A stretch of DNA of 64,000 nucleotides from Olsenella uli DSM 7084 (GTDB taxonomy: Bacteria > Actinomycetota > Coriobacteriia > Coriobacteriales > Atopobiaceae). Where the stretch lies: positions 295,186-359,185 of the forward strand of contig NC_014363.1 of the NCBI RefSeq assembly GCF_000143845.1. Reading direction: 5' to 3'. The first letter of the stretch is position 1. Each line of letters starts with the position of its first letter. Position numbers and translations under genes: made by a program. The notes under the pieces were generated by a model. That model did no database searches and was not told the DNA's origin. It saw only the letters and a list, made by a program, of their open reading frames with translations. Below are positions 43,138-52,220 of the stretch, one piece after another.

Positions 43138-45411
43138 TTACATCCTGTCGTGGCAGGTGCGGGCGATGACGTCGAGCTGCTGCTCGCGCGTGAGGTCGAT
43201 GAACTTCACGGCATAGCCGGAGACGCGGATGGTGAAGTTGGCGTACTCGGGCTTCTCGGGGTGCTCCATGGCGTCCTTGAGCTTCTCGACGCCAAATACG
43301 TTGACGTTGAGGTGGTGGGCACCGGCGGCAAAGTAGCCGTCCATGACGTTGACCAGGTTGGCCTTGCGCTGGTCGAGGTCGTTGCCCAGGGCGCTGGGGT
43401 TGATGGTCTGGGTGTTGGAGATGCCGTCGAGCGCATACTCGTAGGGGAGCTTGGCCACGGAGTTGAGGCTGGCGAGAAGGCCGTTCTGCTCGGCCCCGTA
43501 GGCGGGGTTGGCACCTGGTGCGAAGGGGGTGTACGCCTTGCGGCCGTCGGGCGTGGCAGCGGTGGCCTTGCCATAGACCACGTTGGAGGTGATCGTCAGG
43601 ATCGAGGTGGTGGGCTCGGAGTCGCGATAGGTGTGGTGCTTCCTGATCTTGCCCATGAAGGTCTTGAGCAGCCACACGGCGATGTCGTCGGCGCGGTCGT
43701 CATCGTTGCCGTAGCGCGGGAAGTCGCCCTCGGTCTCGAAGTCCACGATCATGCCGTCCTCGTCGCGCACGCACCTGACCGTGGCGTACTTGATTGCGGA
43801 GAGCGAGTCGACGACGTGGGAGAAGCCGGCGATGCCCGTGGCGAAGGTGCGGCGGACGTCGGTGTCGATCAGGGCCATCTCGGCGGCCTCGTAGTAGTAC
43901 TTGTCGTGCATGTACTGGATGAGGTTGAGGATGTTGACGTAGAGGCCCGCCAGCCAGTCCATCATGAGGTCGAACTTGTGCATGACCTCGCCATAGTCCA
44001 AGAGCTCTGAGGTGATGGGCGCGATCTCGGGGCCGACCTGCATGTTCTTGCCGGTCTTCTTGTCGCGGAACTTGACGTCCTTGCCGCCGTTCATCGAGTA
44101 CAGCAGGCACTTCGCGAGGTTGGCACGAGCCCCGAAGAACTGCATCTCCTTGCCGGTCTGCGTTGCGGAGACGCAGCAGCAGATGCTGTAGTCGTCGCCC
44201 CAGACGGGTCGCATGACGTCGTCGTTCTCGTACTGGACGGACGAGGTGTTGATGGAGACCTTGGCCGCGTACTGACGGAAGGCCACGGGCAGGCGATTGG
44301 AGTAGAGGACGGTCAGGTTGGGTTCGGGTGCCGGTCCCATGTTCTCGAGGGTGTGCAGGAATCGGAAGTCGTTCTTGGTCACCATGTGACGCCCGTCCAT
44401 GCCAAGGCCGGCCATCTCGAGGGTCGCCCAGACGGGGTCTCCGGAGAACAGCTCGTTGTAGCTGGGGATGCGGGCGAACTTGACCATGCGGAACTTGAGG
44501 ACGATGTGGTCGACGAGCTCCTGGGCCTCCTGCTCGCTGAGGATGCCGGCGGCAAGGTCGCGCTCGATGTAGATGTCCAGGAACGTGGAGATGCGCCCTA
44601 CGGACATGGCGGCACCGTTTTGGGTCTTGATGGCCGCGAGGTAGCCGAAGTAGAGCCACTGGAAGGCCTCGCGGGCGTTGGTGGCCGGTCGGGAGATGTC
44701 GTAGCCGTAGATCTGGGCCATGTCCTTGATGCCACGGAGCGCACGGATCTGCTCTGCAATCTCCTCGCGCAGACGGATGATGTCATCGGTCATGGTGCCA
44801 TCGCCGCAGTCGAGAAGGTCCTGCTGCTTCTTGGCGATCAGGAAGTCGATGCCGTAGAGCGCGACGCGACGGTAGTCGCCGACGATGCGGCCGCGGCCGT
44901 AGGTGTCGGGCAGGCCCGTCACGATGTGGGAGTGGCGGGCGGCGCGCATCTCGGGGGTGTAAGCGTCGAAGACGGCCTGGTTGTGGGTCTTGTGATACTC
45001 GTTGAAGATCTTGTCGTACTTGTCATCGACGTGGTAGCCGTAGTTCTCGGCCGCCTGCTGTGCCATCTTGATGCCACCGTAGGGCATGAAGGCACGCTTG
45101 AGGGGCTTGTCGGTCTGGAGGCCCACGACCCTCTCGAGGTCCTTGAGTTCGGGGTCGATGTAGCCGGGACCATAGGCGGTCAGGCCGCTCACGACCTCGG
45201 TCTCGCAGTCGAGGACGCCCCCCTTGGCGCGCTCTTCGGCCTGGAGCTGCTGGACCTTGCCCCATAGCCGATCAGTCGCGTCGGTTGGGCCGGCGAGGAA
45301 GGACTCGTCGCCGTCGTAGGCGCTGTAGTTCCTCTGGATGAAGTCGCGGACGTTGACGTCATCCACCCAGTGGCCACCAGTAAAGCCGCCCCACTCTTCA
45401 CGCAGTTGCAT
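43138..45411 (-). CDS. pflB: Formate C-acetyltransferase (pyruvate formate-lyase)
   Basis: 757 aa, the usual PFL length. Active-site Cys pair Cys412-Cys413 in ICCCVSA and the glycyl radical site Gly732 in RVSGYAVKF. It splits pyruvate plus CoA into acetyl-CoA and formate in anaerobic fermentation and needs PflA to install the radical. Its ATG abuts the pflA stop (TAG-ATG), so the pair is translated as one unit with the activase first. An FNR-type promoter lies upstream of the pair. Confidence 0.96.
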   Translation of the reverse strand: MQLREEWGGFTGGHWVDDVNVRDFIQRNYSAYDGDESFLAGPTDATDRLWGKVQQLQAEERAKGGVLDCETEVVSGLTAYGPGYIDPELKDLERVVGLQTDKPLKRAFMPYGGIKMAQQAAENYGYHVDDKYDKIFNEYHKTHNQAVFDAYTPEMRAARHSHIVTGLPDTYGRGRIVGDYRRVALYGIDFLIAKKQQDLLDCGDGTMTDDIIRLREEIAEQIRALRGIKDMAQIYGYDISRPATNAREAFQWLYFGYLAAIKTQNGAAMSVGRISTFLDIYIERDLAAGILSEQEAQELVDHIVLKFRMVKFARIPSYNELFSGDPVWATLEMAGLGMDGRHMVTKNDFRFLHTLENMGPAPEPNLTVLYSNRLPVAFRQYAAKVSINTSSVQYENDDVMRPVWGDDYSICCCVSATQTGKEMQFFGARANLAKCLLYSMNGGKDVKFRDKKTGKNMQVGPEIAPITSELLDYGEVMHKFDLMMDWLAGLYVNILNLIQYMHDKYYYEAAEMALIDTDVRRTFATGIAGFSHVVDSLSAIKYATVRCVRDEDGMIVDFETEGDFPRYGNDDDRADDIAVWLLKTFMGKIRKHHTYRDSEPTTSILTITSNVVYGKATAATPDGRKAYTPFAPGANPAYGAEQNGLLASLNSVAKLPYEYALDGISNTQTINPSALGNDLDQRKANLVNVMDGYFAAGAHHLNVNVFGVEKLKDAMEHPEKPEYANFTIRVSGYAVKFIDLTREQQLDVIARTCHDRM

Positions 45412-46173
45412 CTAAGCCTCCTTGGCCTCGTTGTCGAGCGGAACGTCCTGCTCTCCTCGCAGGATGCGCTCCGCATTGATCACTCTCTCGTGGCTGGGGG
45501 GTTGCACTCCCCCCAGCGTGTAGGGGATGTTCAGCTGCTCCCACTTGTAGGCGCCCAGGCTGTGGTAGGGCAGCACCTCGATTCGCTCGACGTTGTCGAG
45601 CGTCTCTATGAACCCTCGGGTCCGGCGCAGGTACCCGTCGTTGTCGGTGATGCCGGGAACGAGCACGTGCCTGATCCAGACGGGGACCCTGGCCTCCGAG
45701 AGGTAGCGCAGGCAATCCAGGATGTTCTCGTTGCCATGGCCGGTGAGGGATCGGTGCTCCTGGGCGTCGATGTGCTTGATGTCCGCCAGGACGAGATCCG
45801 TGACCCCCATGAGCTGGACAAAGGTGTCGAAGAAGGGCGACGTGCGGGTGAAGGGGGCAAGCGAGCTGTCCAGGCAGGTGTTGACGTGGCGCTCGTGCGC
45901 CTTGGTGAAGAGCTCCAGCACGAACTCGGCCTGCAGCAGCGCCTCGCCACCGCTCACGGTGATGCCGCCCTGGGGGCCCCAGTAGCCGCGGTAGCGCTCC
46001 GCCTTGTCGAGAAGGTCGTCCGCGCTCGTCTCGCTGCCCTTGTCCAGGGGCCAGGTGTCGACGTTGTGGCAGTAGCGGCAGCGCATGGGACAGCCCTGCA
46101 GGAAGATGAGGAAGCGCACGCCAGGGCCGTCGGCCGAGCCAAACGATTCTGTCGAGTGAACTCTGCCCAGCAT
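45412..46173 (-). CDS. pflA: Pyruvate formate-lyase activating enzyme
   Basis: 253 aa radical-SAM protein. The CxxxCxxC cluster is in GCPMRCRYCHN near residue 30, followed by GGITVSGGEALLQ and HVLVPGITD, as in PflA. It uses SAM and a 4Fe-4S cluster to form the glycyl radical on PflB. I chose ATG 46173 over TTG 46179 because of GAGGGGG 8 nt upstream. It precedes pflB in the operon, the reverse of the common pflB-pflA order. Confidence 0.94.
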   Translation of the reverse strand: MLGRVHSTESFGSADGPGVRFLIFLQGCPMRCRYCHNVDTWPLDKGSETSADDLLDKAERYRGYWGPQGGITVSGGEALLQAEFVLELFTKAHERHVNTCLDSSLAPFTRTSPFFDTFVQLMGVTDLVLADIKHIDAQEHRSLTGHGNENILDCLRYLSEARVPVWIRHVLVPGITDNDGYLRRTRGFIETLDNVERIEVLPYHSLGAYKWEQLNIPYTLGGVQPPSHERVINAERILRGEQDVPLDNEAKEA

Positions 46174-46216
46174 CTGCAACGCCCCCTCGCCAGCGAGAAA
46201 CTGCAGTACAGGAGGA

Positions 46217-46258
46217 AATCTACCTGCTGGTCGTGGGACGTTCCTTGATTACAGTCAA
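46217..46258 (-). promoter_or_regulatory. FNR-type site and -10 element before pflA
   Basis: TTGATTACAGTCAA (46245-46258) matches the FNR consensus TTGATnnnnATCAA with one mismatch. On the minus strand TAGATT (46217-46222) is correctly placed for a start near 46210, which puts the FNR site at about -41.5, a class II activation position. Confidence 0.7.
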
Positions 46259-46373
46259 GTAAAAAGGGAATCGTGAAAATTGACGGGACCAAAAGGGCGC
46301 ATGCGATGACGTCGTGGGCCATACCGCGTGGGCCATACCGGGCCATGGCTCCCTGCGAGCGCGGGCGCTGGGG

Positions 46374-47027
46374 CTACTCCGGGTGCTCCGAGATCTCCTT
46401 GAGGGCGACGCGGTCGACCACCTGCAGGCGGCCGCGCCCCAGACGGCGGACGACGCCCTCGTGCTCGAAGGCGCTGATGTTGCGCGAGACGGTCTCGGGC
46501 CTGAGGCCGACGGAGCTGGCGATGTCCTCGAGCTTGAGGTTGATCTCGGAGCCGATGCAGCGTGCGTCGCGATGCAGCAGGTACTCGGCCAGGCGACGCC
46601 GCGGGTCCCTGATGCCCAGTATCATGACCTTCTCCTCCGCATCGACCAGCTCGGTTCCGATCATGCGGATGATGCCCATGGCGACGTCGGGGTGGCTGGC
46701 AAGCAGCGCCTCGAAGTCGGTCCGGTGGATGCTGCATAGGTCTACCTTGCTGAGGCAGCCCACGGAGTAGTGGTAGACGTTGTCCTCTATGAACATGCCA
46801 TGCCAGATCGCCTGCCCGTCGTGCAGGACGTCCAGGACGTACTCCTCGCCGTCCGAGTCCGTGCGGAAGGTCTTTATCCTGCCCGAGCGGACGATGAGGA
46901 TGGACTCGATGGGGTCGCCCTCGTGCACCAGTATGCTTCCCCGGGGGTGCGACGAGTGGCGTGCGCTTGCGAGAAGCTCACGCTTCGCCTCGGCCGGCAG
47001 GCCCGCGAACATGCGAATGTTATCCAT
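46374..47027 (-). CDS. Crp/Fnr-family transcriptional regulator
   Basis: 217 aa. N-terminal cyclic-nucleotide-binding-like beta-barrel (HPRGSILVHEGDPIESILIV) and a C-terminal Crp-type HTH (LKLEDIASSVGLRPETVSRN). The recognition helix has E-x-x-S-R, as in FNR. It lacks the N-terminal Cys cluster of E. coli FNR, so redox sensing is not evident. Start at 47027. It lies directly upstream of pflAB on the same strand, and an FNR box sits between them, so it is the obvious candidate activator. Confidence 0.9.
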   Translation of the reverse strand: MDNIRMFAGLPAEAKRELLASARHSSHPRGSILVHEGDPIESILIVRSGRIKTFRTDSDGEEYVLDVLHDGQAIWHGMFIEDNVYHYSVGCLSKVDLCSIHRTDFEALLASHPDVAMGIIRMIGTELVDAEEKVMILGIRDPRRRLAEYLLHRDARCIGSEINLKLEDIASSVGLRPETVSRNISAFEHEGVVRRLGRGRLQVVDRVALKEISEHPE

Positions 47028-47319
47028 GCAGGCCGCACCCTTGTCGTGCCGGGCGCATGGAGTTCCCTTGGACTGGGCAGTTCCCCTGGACGTCATGGGC
47101 ATCGTTCCTCCCGGACGACGTGTCGCGCGACTCGCGTGCCTCCCGGCCCCCTGTGACTGGCAACACCGCGCTTTGGTGACGCTGCGTCTGATTCTATCCG
47201 TTTGGCCGTGCAGGGGTCGGCGCATGTGCGCCGCCTGCGGGGGCGGGCAGCCCAGGGGGGCGTGACCCCATGCGTCCCCCGTATAATCAGGACGGCTTTC
47301 TTCCGACGGGGGTGCTTCC

Positions 47320-48210
47320 ATGGGAAAGAGGGGCGTAGACGCCGTCCTTGCCAAGAGGGCTTCGGACCGGCAACGTGCCAGCTCACTGGCGTGTGGGCTC
47401 GGGGTGCCGGTCTGTCTGGATCCGGACGAGCTGGGACCAGAGACGACCCTGCTCGTCGTCGGTGCCGAGGGCCTCTCCCTGGAGTGGGATGGCATGGTGC
47501 TGAGGGGTGACTTCTCTCGCATGGCGCGTCGGCTGAGGCCATCTGGGCTCTCCCACGAGCTTCTGGTGAGGGCCGCCCGCGTAAGAGGGCACAGGCAAGT
47601 CGCCCCCTCGCGGGGGGAGACGCCCGAGCCGAGTTCGCGCATCGGTGCCGGCTCCAGGGTGCCATGGGCGATTGACGCCACCGCCGGCATGGGCGAGGAC
47701 TCCCTGCTGCTTGCTGCGGCGGGCTTCAGCGTCGACCTCTACGAGCGCGATCCCGTGATAGCCGCGCTGTTGCGCGACGCCCTCGAACGGGCGGCAGAAG
47801 ACCCGCTCCTTGCGGGCGCGATAGGTCGCATGAGGCTGCACGAGGAGGACAGCGTTCCCGTTCTGGAAGGGCTCGCGTGTACGGGCCCCTCGGTCGGGCG
47901 CGGGCCGGGCGGACCGACCCTTTCCCCACCGGACGTCGTGTTCTTGGACCCCATGTTCCCCACGCGGCAGAAGAGCGCCTCGGCCAAGAAGAAGCTCCGG
48001 ATGATCCAGCGGCTGGAGGAGCCGTGCGATGCGGAGGGACGCCTGGTAGGCGCCGCACTTGCCGCCGGTCCGCGCAAGGTGGTCGTCAAGCGGCCGCTCA
48101 AGGGCCCCTGCCTGGGTGGCGTCAAGCCGGCGTACGCCCTTGCCGGCAAGGCGGTCAGGTACGACTGCCTAATACCTGCATCTATGAGATACGATTTGCA
48201 TAATATATAA
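47320..48210 (+). CDS. RsmJ-like 16S rRNA methyltransferase
   Basis: 296 aa. SAM-binding motif AIDATAGMGEDSLLLA (~113-128), acidic YERDPV, catalytic-type FLDPMFPTRQKSASAKKK and VVVKRPLKG. These are the signatures of RsmJ (YhiQ), which makes m2G1516 in 16S rRNA. The ~100-residue N-terminus is longer and more divergent than in E. coli. It is a single gene, divergent from the Crp/Fnr gene. Confidence 0.88.
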   Translation: MGKRGVDAVLAKRASDRQRASSLACGLGVPVCLDPDELGPETTLLVVGAEGLSLEWDGMVLRGDFSRMARRLRPSGLSHELLVRAARVRGHRQVAPSRGETPEPSSRIGAGSRVPWAIDATAGMGEDSLLLAAAGFSVDLYERDPVIAALLRDALERAAEDPLLAGAIGRMRLHEEDSVPVLEGLACTGPSVGRGPGGPTLSPPDVVFLDPMFPTRQKSASAKKKLRMIQRLEEPCDAEGRLVGAALAAGPRKVVVKRPLKGPCLGGVKPAYALAGKAVRYDCLIPASMRYDLHNI

Positions 48211-48684
48211 TCAAAATAGAAAATATGAACATAACGTCAGACTTTGCGCCATATGCGAGAAAGGCCTCTGGAAGGGGTTTGGGAGCTTGGTCACCCTGCT
48301 TTCCAGGGTCGTGCCCAAAGCAATGCTGTCAAAGTTAAAAGTTGGTACGGCACATCTCCTCCCCCGATGTCGGGATGTTGGTGGGAAGACGGCCACCGGA
48401 TCGGTCCAGCTGTCTCGAAGCACTCCCTCTATATATCCTAGAGAAATACCATATTCAATATACTGAATTATATACTCGTTCTTTGCGATCCCTGAAAGAA
48501 ATTGTGACCTACAAGACGAGCGAAGGGGCGGAAAAACGACGCTCGCGCACCGGAACCCTACCGTTCGCCAGAACGGGCGCTGCCCGACACTCGGCCCTGT
48601 TGCCCTCACATAACGAGAGCCTTTCACCATTCCATCTCAGTGGTGCGCAGTGTACAGATGCTGTTCGGAGTGGAGGGTGACGAA
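48211..48684 (+). promoter_or_regulatory. 474-bp upstream region of the choline BMC operon
   Basis: No gene is supported here. AT-rich blocks at 48185-48235 and 48430-48480 contrast with the GC-rich flanks. The second block holds the inverted repeat ATTCAatatacTGAAT (48453-48468) directly followed by TATACT (48471-48476), a possible -10. No good -35 is present, which suggests an activator-dependent promoter. Confidence 0.4.
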
Positions 48685-49779
48685 ATGGAAGAAGCGTCGG
48701 CGATTGGCGTTGCGAGGCGGAAGAAGAGGGAGCTCGACGCGAGCTTCTTCAAGAAGGGCATCCTGGTCGCCCTGTTCTCCAGCCTGATGTATGGCTTCTA
48801 CACGGCCTTCATCACCGCAGGGGAGAGCTCCTCCCTATGGCTCGGCTGGCTCCAGGCCATCAGCCCCACCGCCTTCCTGGCGGTGTTCATCCTCCCGACG
48901 GTCGCCAGTGCCATCAACGACTCCTGCAGTGCGCTCTGGGCCCTTGGCATCACCGCCAAGCAGGGGAAGCTTGCCGACTTCGGTCGCACCGTCAACACCA
49001 AGCCGGGGGTGATCCTCATCCTCAGCGCCCTCGTCGGCGGCCCCATCGCGACGGTCGCCTACATCATCGCGCTCTCCCAGGCAGGCACCATCGTCGTTCC
49101 CATTGCGGCCCTCAATCCCGCCATCGGTTCGATTCTCTCGCGCATCCTCTACAAGCAGGAGCTCGGTCCCCGCAAGATCGCCGGTATCGCGATCTGCGTG
49201 GTTGCGGGCCTCATGATCGGCTCGGCGAGCCTCACGGGGGACTCCTCCTCCAACATCGTCCTGGGTCTCGTGCTCGCGTTCGTCGCGGCCCTCGGCTGGG
49301 GGGCGGAGGGCTGCATCGCCGGCTACGCCTCCTGCATGATCGACACCCAGATCGGGATCACCATCCGCCAGTGCGTCTCGGGCATCGTGGAGCTCCTCGT
49401 GGTCCTGCCCGTCCTCTCCCTCGTGGGTGGCGTCTCCCTGCAGCAGACCTTTGGCTACGTGGGCGCTGCGATCACCGACCTGCCCACCATCGTCTGCTTC
49501 GCCGTCGCGGGCTTCTCTGCCTACAAGTCCTTCGCAAGCTGGTACCGCGGCAACTCGATGTGCGGCACCGCCCTCGGCATGGCCTGCAACGGCACCTACA
49601 CCTTCGTTGCGCCGCTCGTGACCTGGATCATCGTCGGCCTGGTCATGGGTGTGGACGGCTATGCGCTCGCGCCCATCGCCTGGGTGGCCGCGATCGTGAT
49701 GATCGTCGGCATCCTCGTCATAGCGGTTGACCCCAAGGAGCTCTTCGGAAAGAAGGAGGCCGAGAATGCGTCCGCTTAA
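48685..49779 (+). CDS. DMT/EamA-superfamily transporter, first gene of the choline BMC operon
   Basis: 364 aa with ten hydrophobic segments in two EamA-like halves (GTIVVPIAALNPAIGSILSR in the first half). ATG 48685 is chosen for the GGAGGG 7 nt upstream; frames before it lack a ribosome site. DMT-type carriers head several cut loci, so import of choline or export of a product is likely (inference). Its stop overlaps the next start by 14 nt. Confidence 0.8.
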   Translation: MEEASAIGVARRKKRELDASFFKKGILVALFSSLMYGFYTAFITAGESSSLWLGWLQAISPTAFLAVFILPTVASAINDSCSALWALGITAKQGKLADFGRTVNTKPGVILILSALVGGPIATVAYIIALSQAGTIVVPIAALNPAIGSILSRILYKQELGPRKIAGIAICVVAGLMIGSASLTGDSSSNIVLGLVLAFVAALGWGAEGCIAGYASCMIDTQIGITIRQCVSGIVELLVVLPVLSLVGGVSLQQTFGYVGAAITDLPTIVCFAVAGFSAYKSFASWYRGNSMCGTALGMACNGTYTFVAPLVTWIIVGLVMGVDGYALAPIAWVAAIVMIVGILVIAVDPKELFGKKEAENASA

Positions 49780-50029
49780 CTACGCAATGCTCAAGTACTT
49801 CACCACCGCAGGCGAGGCCTGCGTGGATGACGTCATGACGGCCCTCAAGGGCGACTACTCCTCGTTCTCGGCCTTCAAGCGCGACAAGATGCAGGAGGCG
49901 CTCATGACGGCCGAGAAGAACGGTCTCATCGCAGAGTCGCGAGTCGACCTTGACTCCAACGGGGACCTGCGCGTGTTCTACAGCGCCACCCCCGAGCAGC
50001 GAGACACCATCAATTCGTACATCCAGTAG
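49766..50029 (+). CDS. Small winged-helix-like protein of the choline BMC operon
   Basis: 87 aa. Sequence such as LNYAMLKYFTTAGEACVDDV and KMQEALMTAEKNGLI suggests a winged-helix fold like small DNA-binding or adaptor proteins, with no effector domain. I do not recognise a named family. It overlaps the transporter stop by 14 nt and ends 11 bp before a shell gene with a GGAGG site. It could be the operon's regulator or a structural adaptor. Confidence 0.7.
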   Translation: MRPLNYAMLKYFTTAGEACVDDVMTALKGDYSSFSAFKRDKMQEALMTAEKNGLIAESRVDLDSNGDLRVFYSATPEQRDTINSYIQ

Positions 50030-50040
50030 GAGGCGGGCCA

Positions 50041-50339
50041 TGCGCTATAGGGGTGAGGAGGCCATCGGCCTCATCGAGACGATCGGGATGGTTCCGGCGA
50101 TCTATGCGGCGGACGCGATGCTCAAGGCTGGTGACACGGAACTCGTCAGCTACGAGAACGTTGGCTCCACCTTGGTCACGATCGTCGTCAAGGGCGACGT
50201 CGCGGCATGCGAGGCCGCAGTCAAGGCCGGCAGGGAGGCTGCCTCGAGCATCGGGAAGCTCACGGCCTCGAACGTCATGAAGCGCCCGGTTCCGCCCATC
50301 GGCGACGTCGTCTCCGTCCATGACGTCGACTTCAACTAG
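50041..50339 (+). CDS. BMC-H shell protein
   Basis: 99 aa single BMC domain (EAIGLIETIGMVPAIYAADA, then GDVAACEAAVKAG). It assembles as hexamers tiling the microcompartment facets. The C-terminal ~20 residues (RPVPPIGDVVSVHDVDFN) extend beyond the core. GGAGG lies before the ATG. It is distinct in sequence from the triplicated copies at 58.8-60.1 kb. Confidence 0.95.
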
Positions 50340-50350
50340 GAGGTTGTCCT

Positions 50351-50662
50351 ATGGCAAGCGAGGGTATGAACGCGCTTGGCGCAATCGAGACCTTTGGGCT
50401 CGTCTGGGTGCTTGAGGCGGGCGACGCCATGTGCAAGGCAGGTGACGTCGAGCTGATCGGCTACGAGAACACCGCCTCCGGCTACATCTCGATCCTCGTC
50501 CAGGGCGACGTCGCGGCATGCGAGGCCGCAGTCAAGGCCGGCGTCAAGGCAGTCGAGGAGCTTGGGGCCGAGGTGTACAGCTCGGTCGTCATTCCCAGGC
50601 CCCACCCAAGTCTCAAGAAGATCACCGAGAAGTACACCGTCGAGAAGCTCCTGCCCTACTAG
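50351..50662 (+). CDS. BMC-H shell protein
   Basis: 103 aa single BMC domain (NALGAIETFGLVWVLEAGDA, then GDVAACEAAVKAGVKAVEE) with a short C-terminal extension (SLKKITEKYTVEKLLPY). It shares an exact GDVAACEAAVKAG stretch with the previous gene, including the DNA, which suggests paralogy with local conversion. AGGAGG precedes the start. Confidence 0.95.
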   Translation: MASEGMNALGAIETFGLVWVLEAGDAMCKAGDVELIGYENTASGYISILVQGDVAACEAAVKAGVKAVEELGAEVYSSVVIPRPHPSLKKITEKYTVEKLLPY

Positions 50663-50673
50663 GGAGGCATCCG

Positions 50674-52218
50674 ATGTCTCTCATCGATAACGACCTCCTC
50701 TCGATTCAGGAGGCACGGATCCTTCTGGAGCATGCTGCCGAGTCCGTGGAGGTCCTCGAGGGGCTGCCGGCGGCGCTGGTCGATGACTTCCTCTGCCACC
50801 TGGGCGAGCGACTTGTTCCCATGGTCGGGGAGTACGCGCAGGAGGCCTATGCCGAGAGCGACTACTGCTCGCCCGAGGACGAGGCAACGCTCACCAGGTG
50901 GGTCCTCACGGACCTGTTGGATGACGTTCGCGCCCAGACCCCGGTGCAGAGGATCATCCGCTCGCGCAACGGCTCGGCGGAGGTCTGCCTGCCCAAGGGG
51001 GTCGTCGTGTCGCTGCTCCCGGACTGGCTTGCGGTTCCCACGATGCTGAGCCAGCTCTTCATGGCGGCGCATTCCAAGAGCCCGATCGTCTTCTCCGCGA
51101 GCGCCCGCATCCATGCCACGTGCGAGAGGGTCATGGCGGACGTGCTCGAGGTGGCCGAGTTCTGCCACTACCCCTGCGAGGCGCTGGGGTTCCTCAGCAT
51201 CTTCTGTCCCGAGGGGGAGGAGTGGGTCTGCTCGCAGCCATGCGTGCGCGTGGTGATCGACTCCCGCGAGGAGTCCGGTGGCCACGACTTCGATGCCGCC
51301 GGCAGAGACGTGTACCACGCCACGCTCGGCAACAACCCCGTGTTCGTAGAGTCCTCGGCGGACCTGGCGGCCTGTGCGGACGAAATCGTTCGCGGCAAGT
51401 CGTTCTGCTACGGCATGCTTCCCGGGGCGGAGCAGAGCATCGTGGTCGAGAGGGACGTGGACGAGGACTTCCAGTCCGAGCTTCGCCGCCGTGGGTGCTA
51501 CTTCCTCTCCGACGAGCAGGCGGACCGACTGGTCGACGCGCTCTTCATGCCGGATGGCACCCCCTACCGCGAGCTGATTGCGAAGAGCGCCTTCGACCTT
51601 GCCAGGCGCGCGGACATCACGGTGCCCGAGAGCACCAAGGTGCTCGTGGTCGAGAAGCCCTACGTGAGCGAGTACAGCTTCTTCTCGAAGGCCAAGTTTG
51701 GCCCCGTGCTCTCGTATTACGTGGAGGACAGCTGGCGTACGGCATGCGAGAAGTGCATCGAGCTGATCCTGAACAGCGGCCACGGCAACGCGCTCTCGAT
51801 CTTCTCGAAGGACCCCGAGGTGATACGGCAGTTCATCCTCAAGAAGCCCGTGGGAAGGGTGCTCGTGAACGTGAGCACCGGACTCGGCTGCATAGGTTGC
51901 CACAGCGACCTCCCCAAGACCCTGACGGTGACCGGCTGGGACTGTGCCACCACCTCTGAGCTGGGTGTCACCTATGGGGACTTCGTGCGCAGGCGTCAGG
52001 TGGGAGTCGGGACGGGGCCTCTCTCGCACGAGCTTCTCGAGAGGGCGAGCTCGTGCGATCACACGCCGGTCACGGTGAGGATACGCATCCCAGACCCGGG
52101 AGGACCGCATGACGAGGGTCTGATGGGATCCGCGGAAGCAGGCAAGGAACCGGAGAGTTCGGAGAGTTGGTTCTCCGGTGTAGTCAAGGCAATGCGCAAC
52201 GATTCTGAAGAGGAGTGA
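50674..52218 (+). CDS. Pseudo-aldehyde dehydrogenase (catalytic Cys missing)
   Basis: 514 aa, aligned over its length with CoA-acylating BMC aldehyde dehydrogenases. The catalytic region reads [19 protein letters not shown], whereas the operon's other aldehyde dehydrogenase has SKTFDNGTICASEQSVI. The active Cys (Cys251 there) is Pro250 here. NAD-binding features are also degenerate. It is therefore probably a structural or regulatory homologue, not an enzyme. Cys245, five residues earlier, is unlikely to substitute. The start at 50674 has AGGGAGG upstream; cutC begins 2 bp after the stop. Confidence 0.85.
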   Translation: MSLIDNDLLSIQEARILLEHAAESVEVLEGLPAALVDDFLCHLGERLVPMVGEYAQEAYAESDYCSPEDEATLTRWVLTDLLDDVRAQTPVQRIIRSRNGSAEVCLPKGVVVSLLPDWLAVPTMLSQLFMAAHSKSPIVFSASARIHATCERVMADVLEVAEFCHYPCEALGFLSIFCPEGEEWVCSQPCVRVVIDSREESGGHDFDAAGRDVYHATLGNNPVFVESSADLAACADEIVRGKSFCYGMLPGAEQSIVVERDVDEDFQSELRRRGCYFLSDEQADRLVDALFMPDGTPYRELIAKSAFDLARRADITVPESTKVLVVEKPYVSEYSFFSKAKFGPVLSYYVEDSWRTACEKCIELILNSGHGNALSIFSKDPEVIRQFILKKPVGRVLVNVSTGLGCIGCHSDLPKTLTVTGWDCATTSELGVTYGDFVRRRQVGVGTGPLSHELLERASSCDHTPVTVRIRIPDPGGPHDEGLMGSAEAGKEPESSESWFSGVVKAMRNDSEEE

Positions 52219-52220
52219 GA

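Noticed and set aside
46374-47027. Calling the Crp/Fnr protein a true oxygen-sensing FNR.
   Set aside because: The N-terminal Cys cluster expected for a 4Fe-4S sensor is missing. Only the DNA-binding helix is FNR-like.
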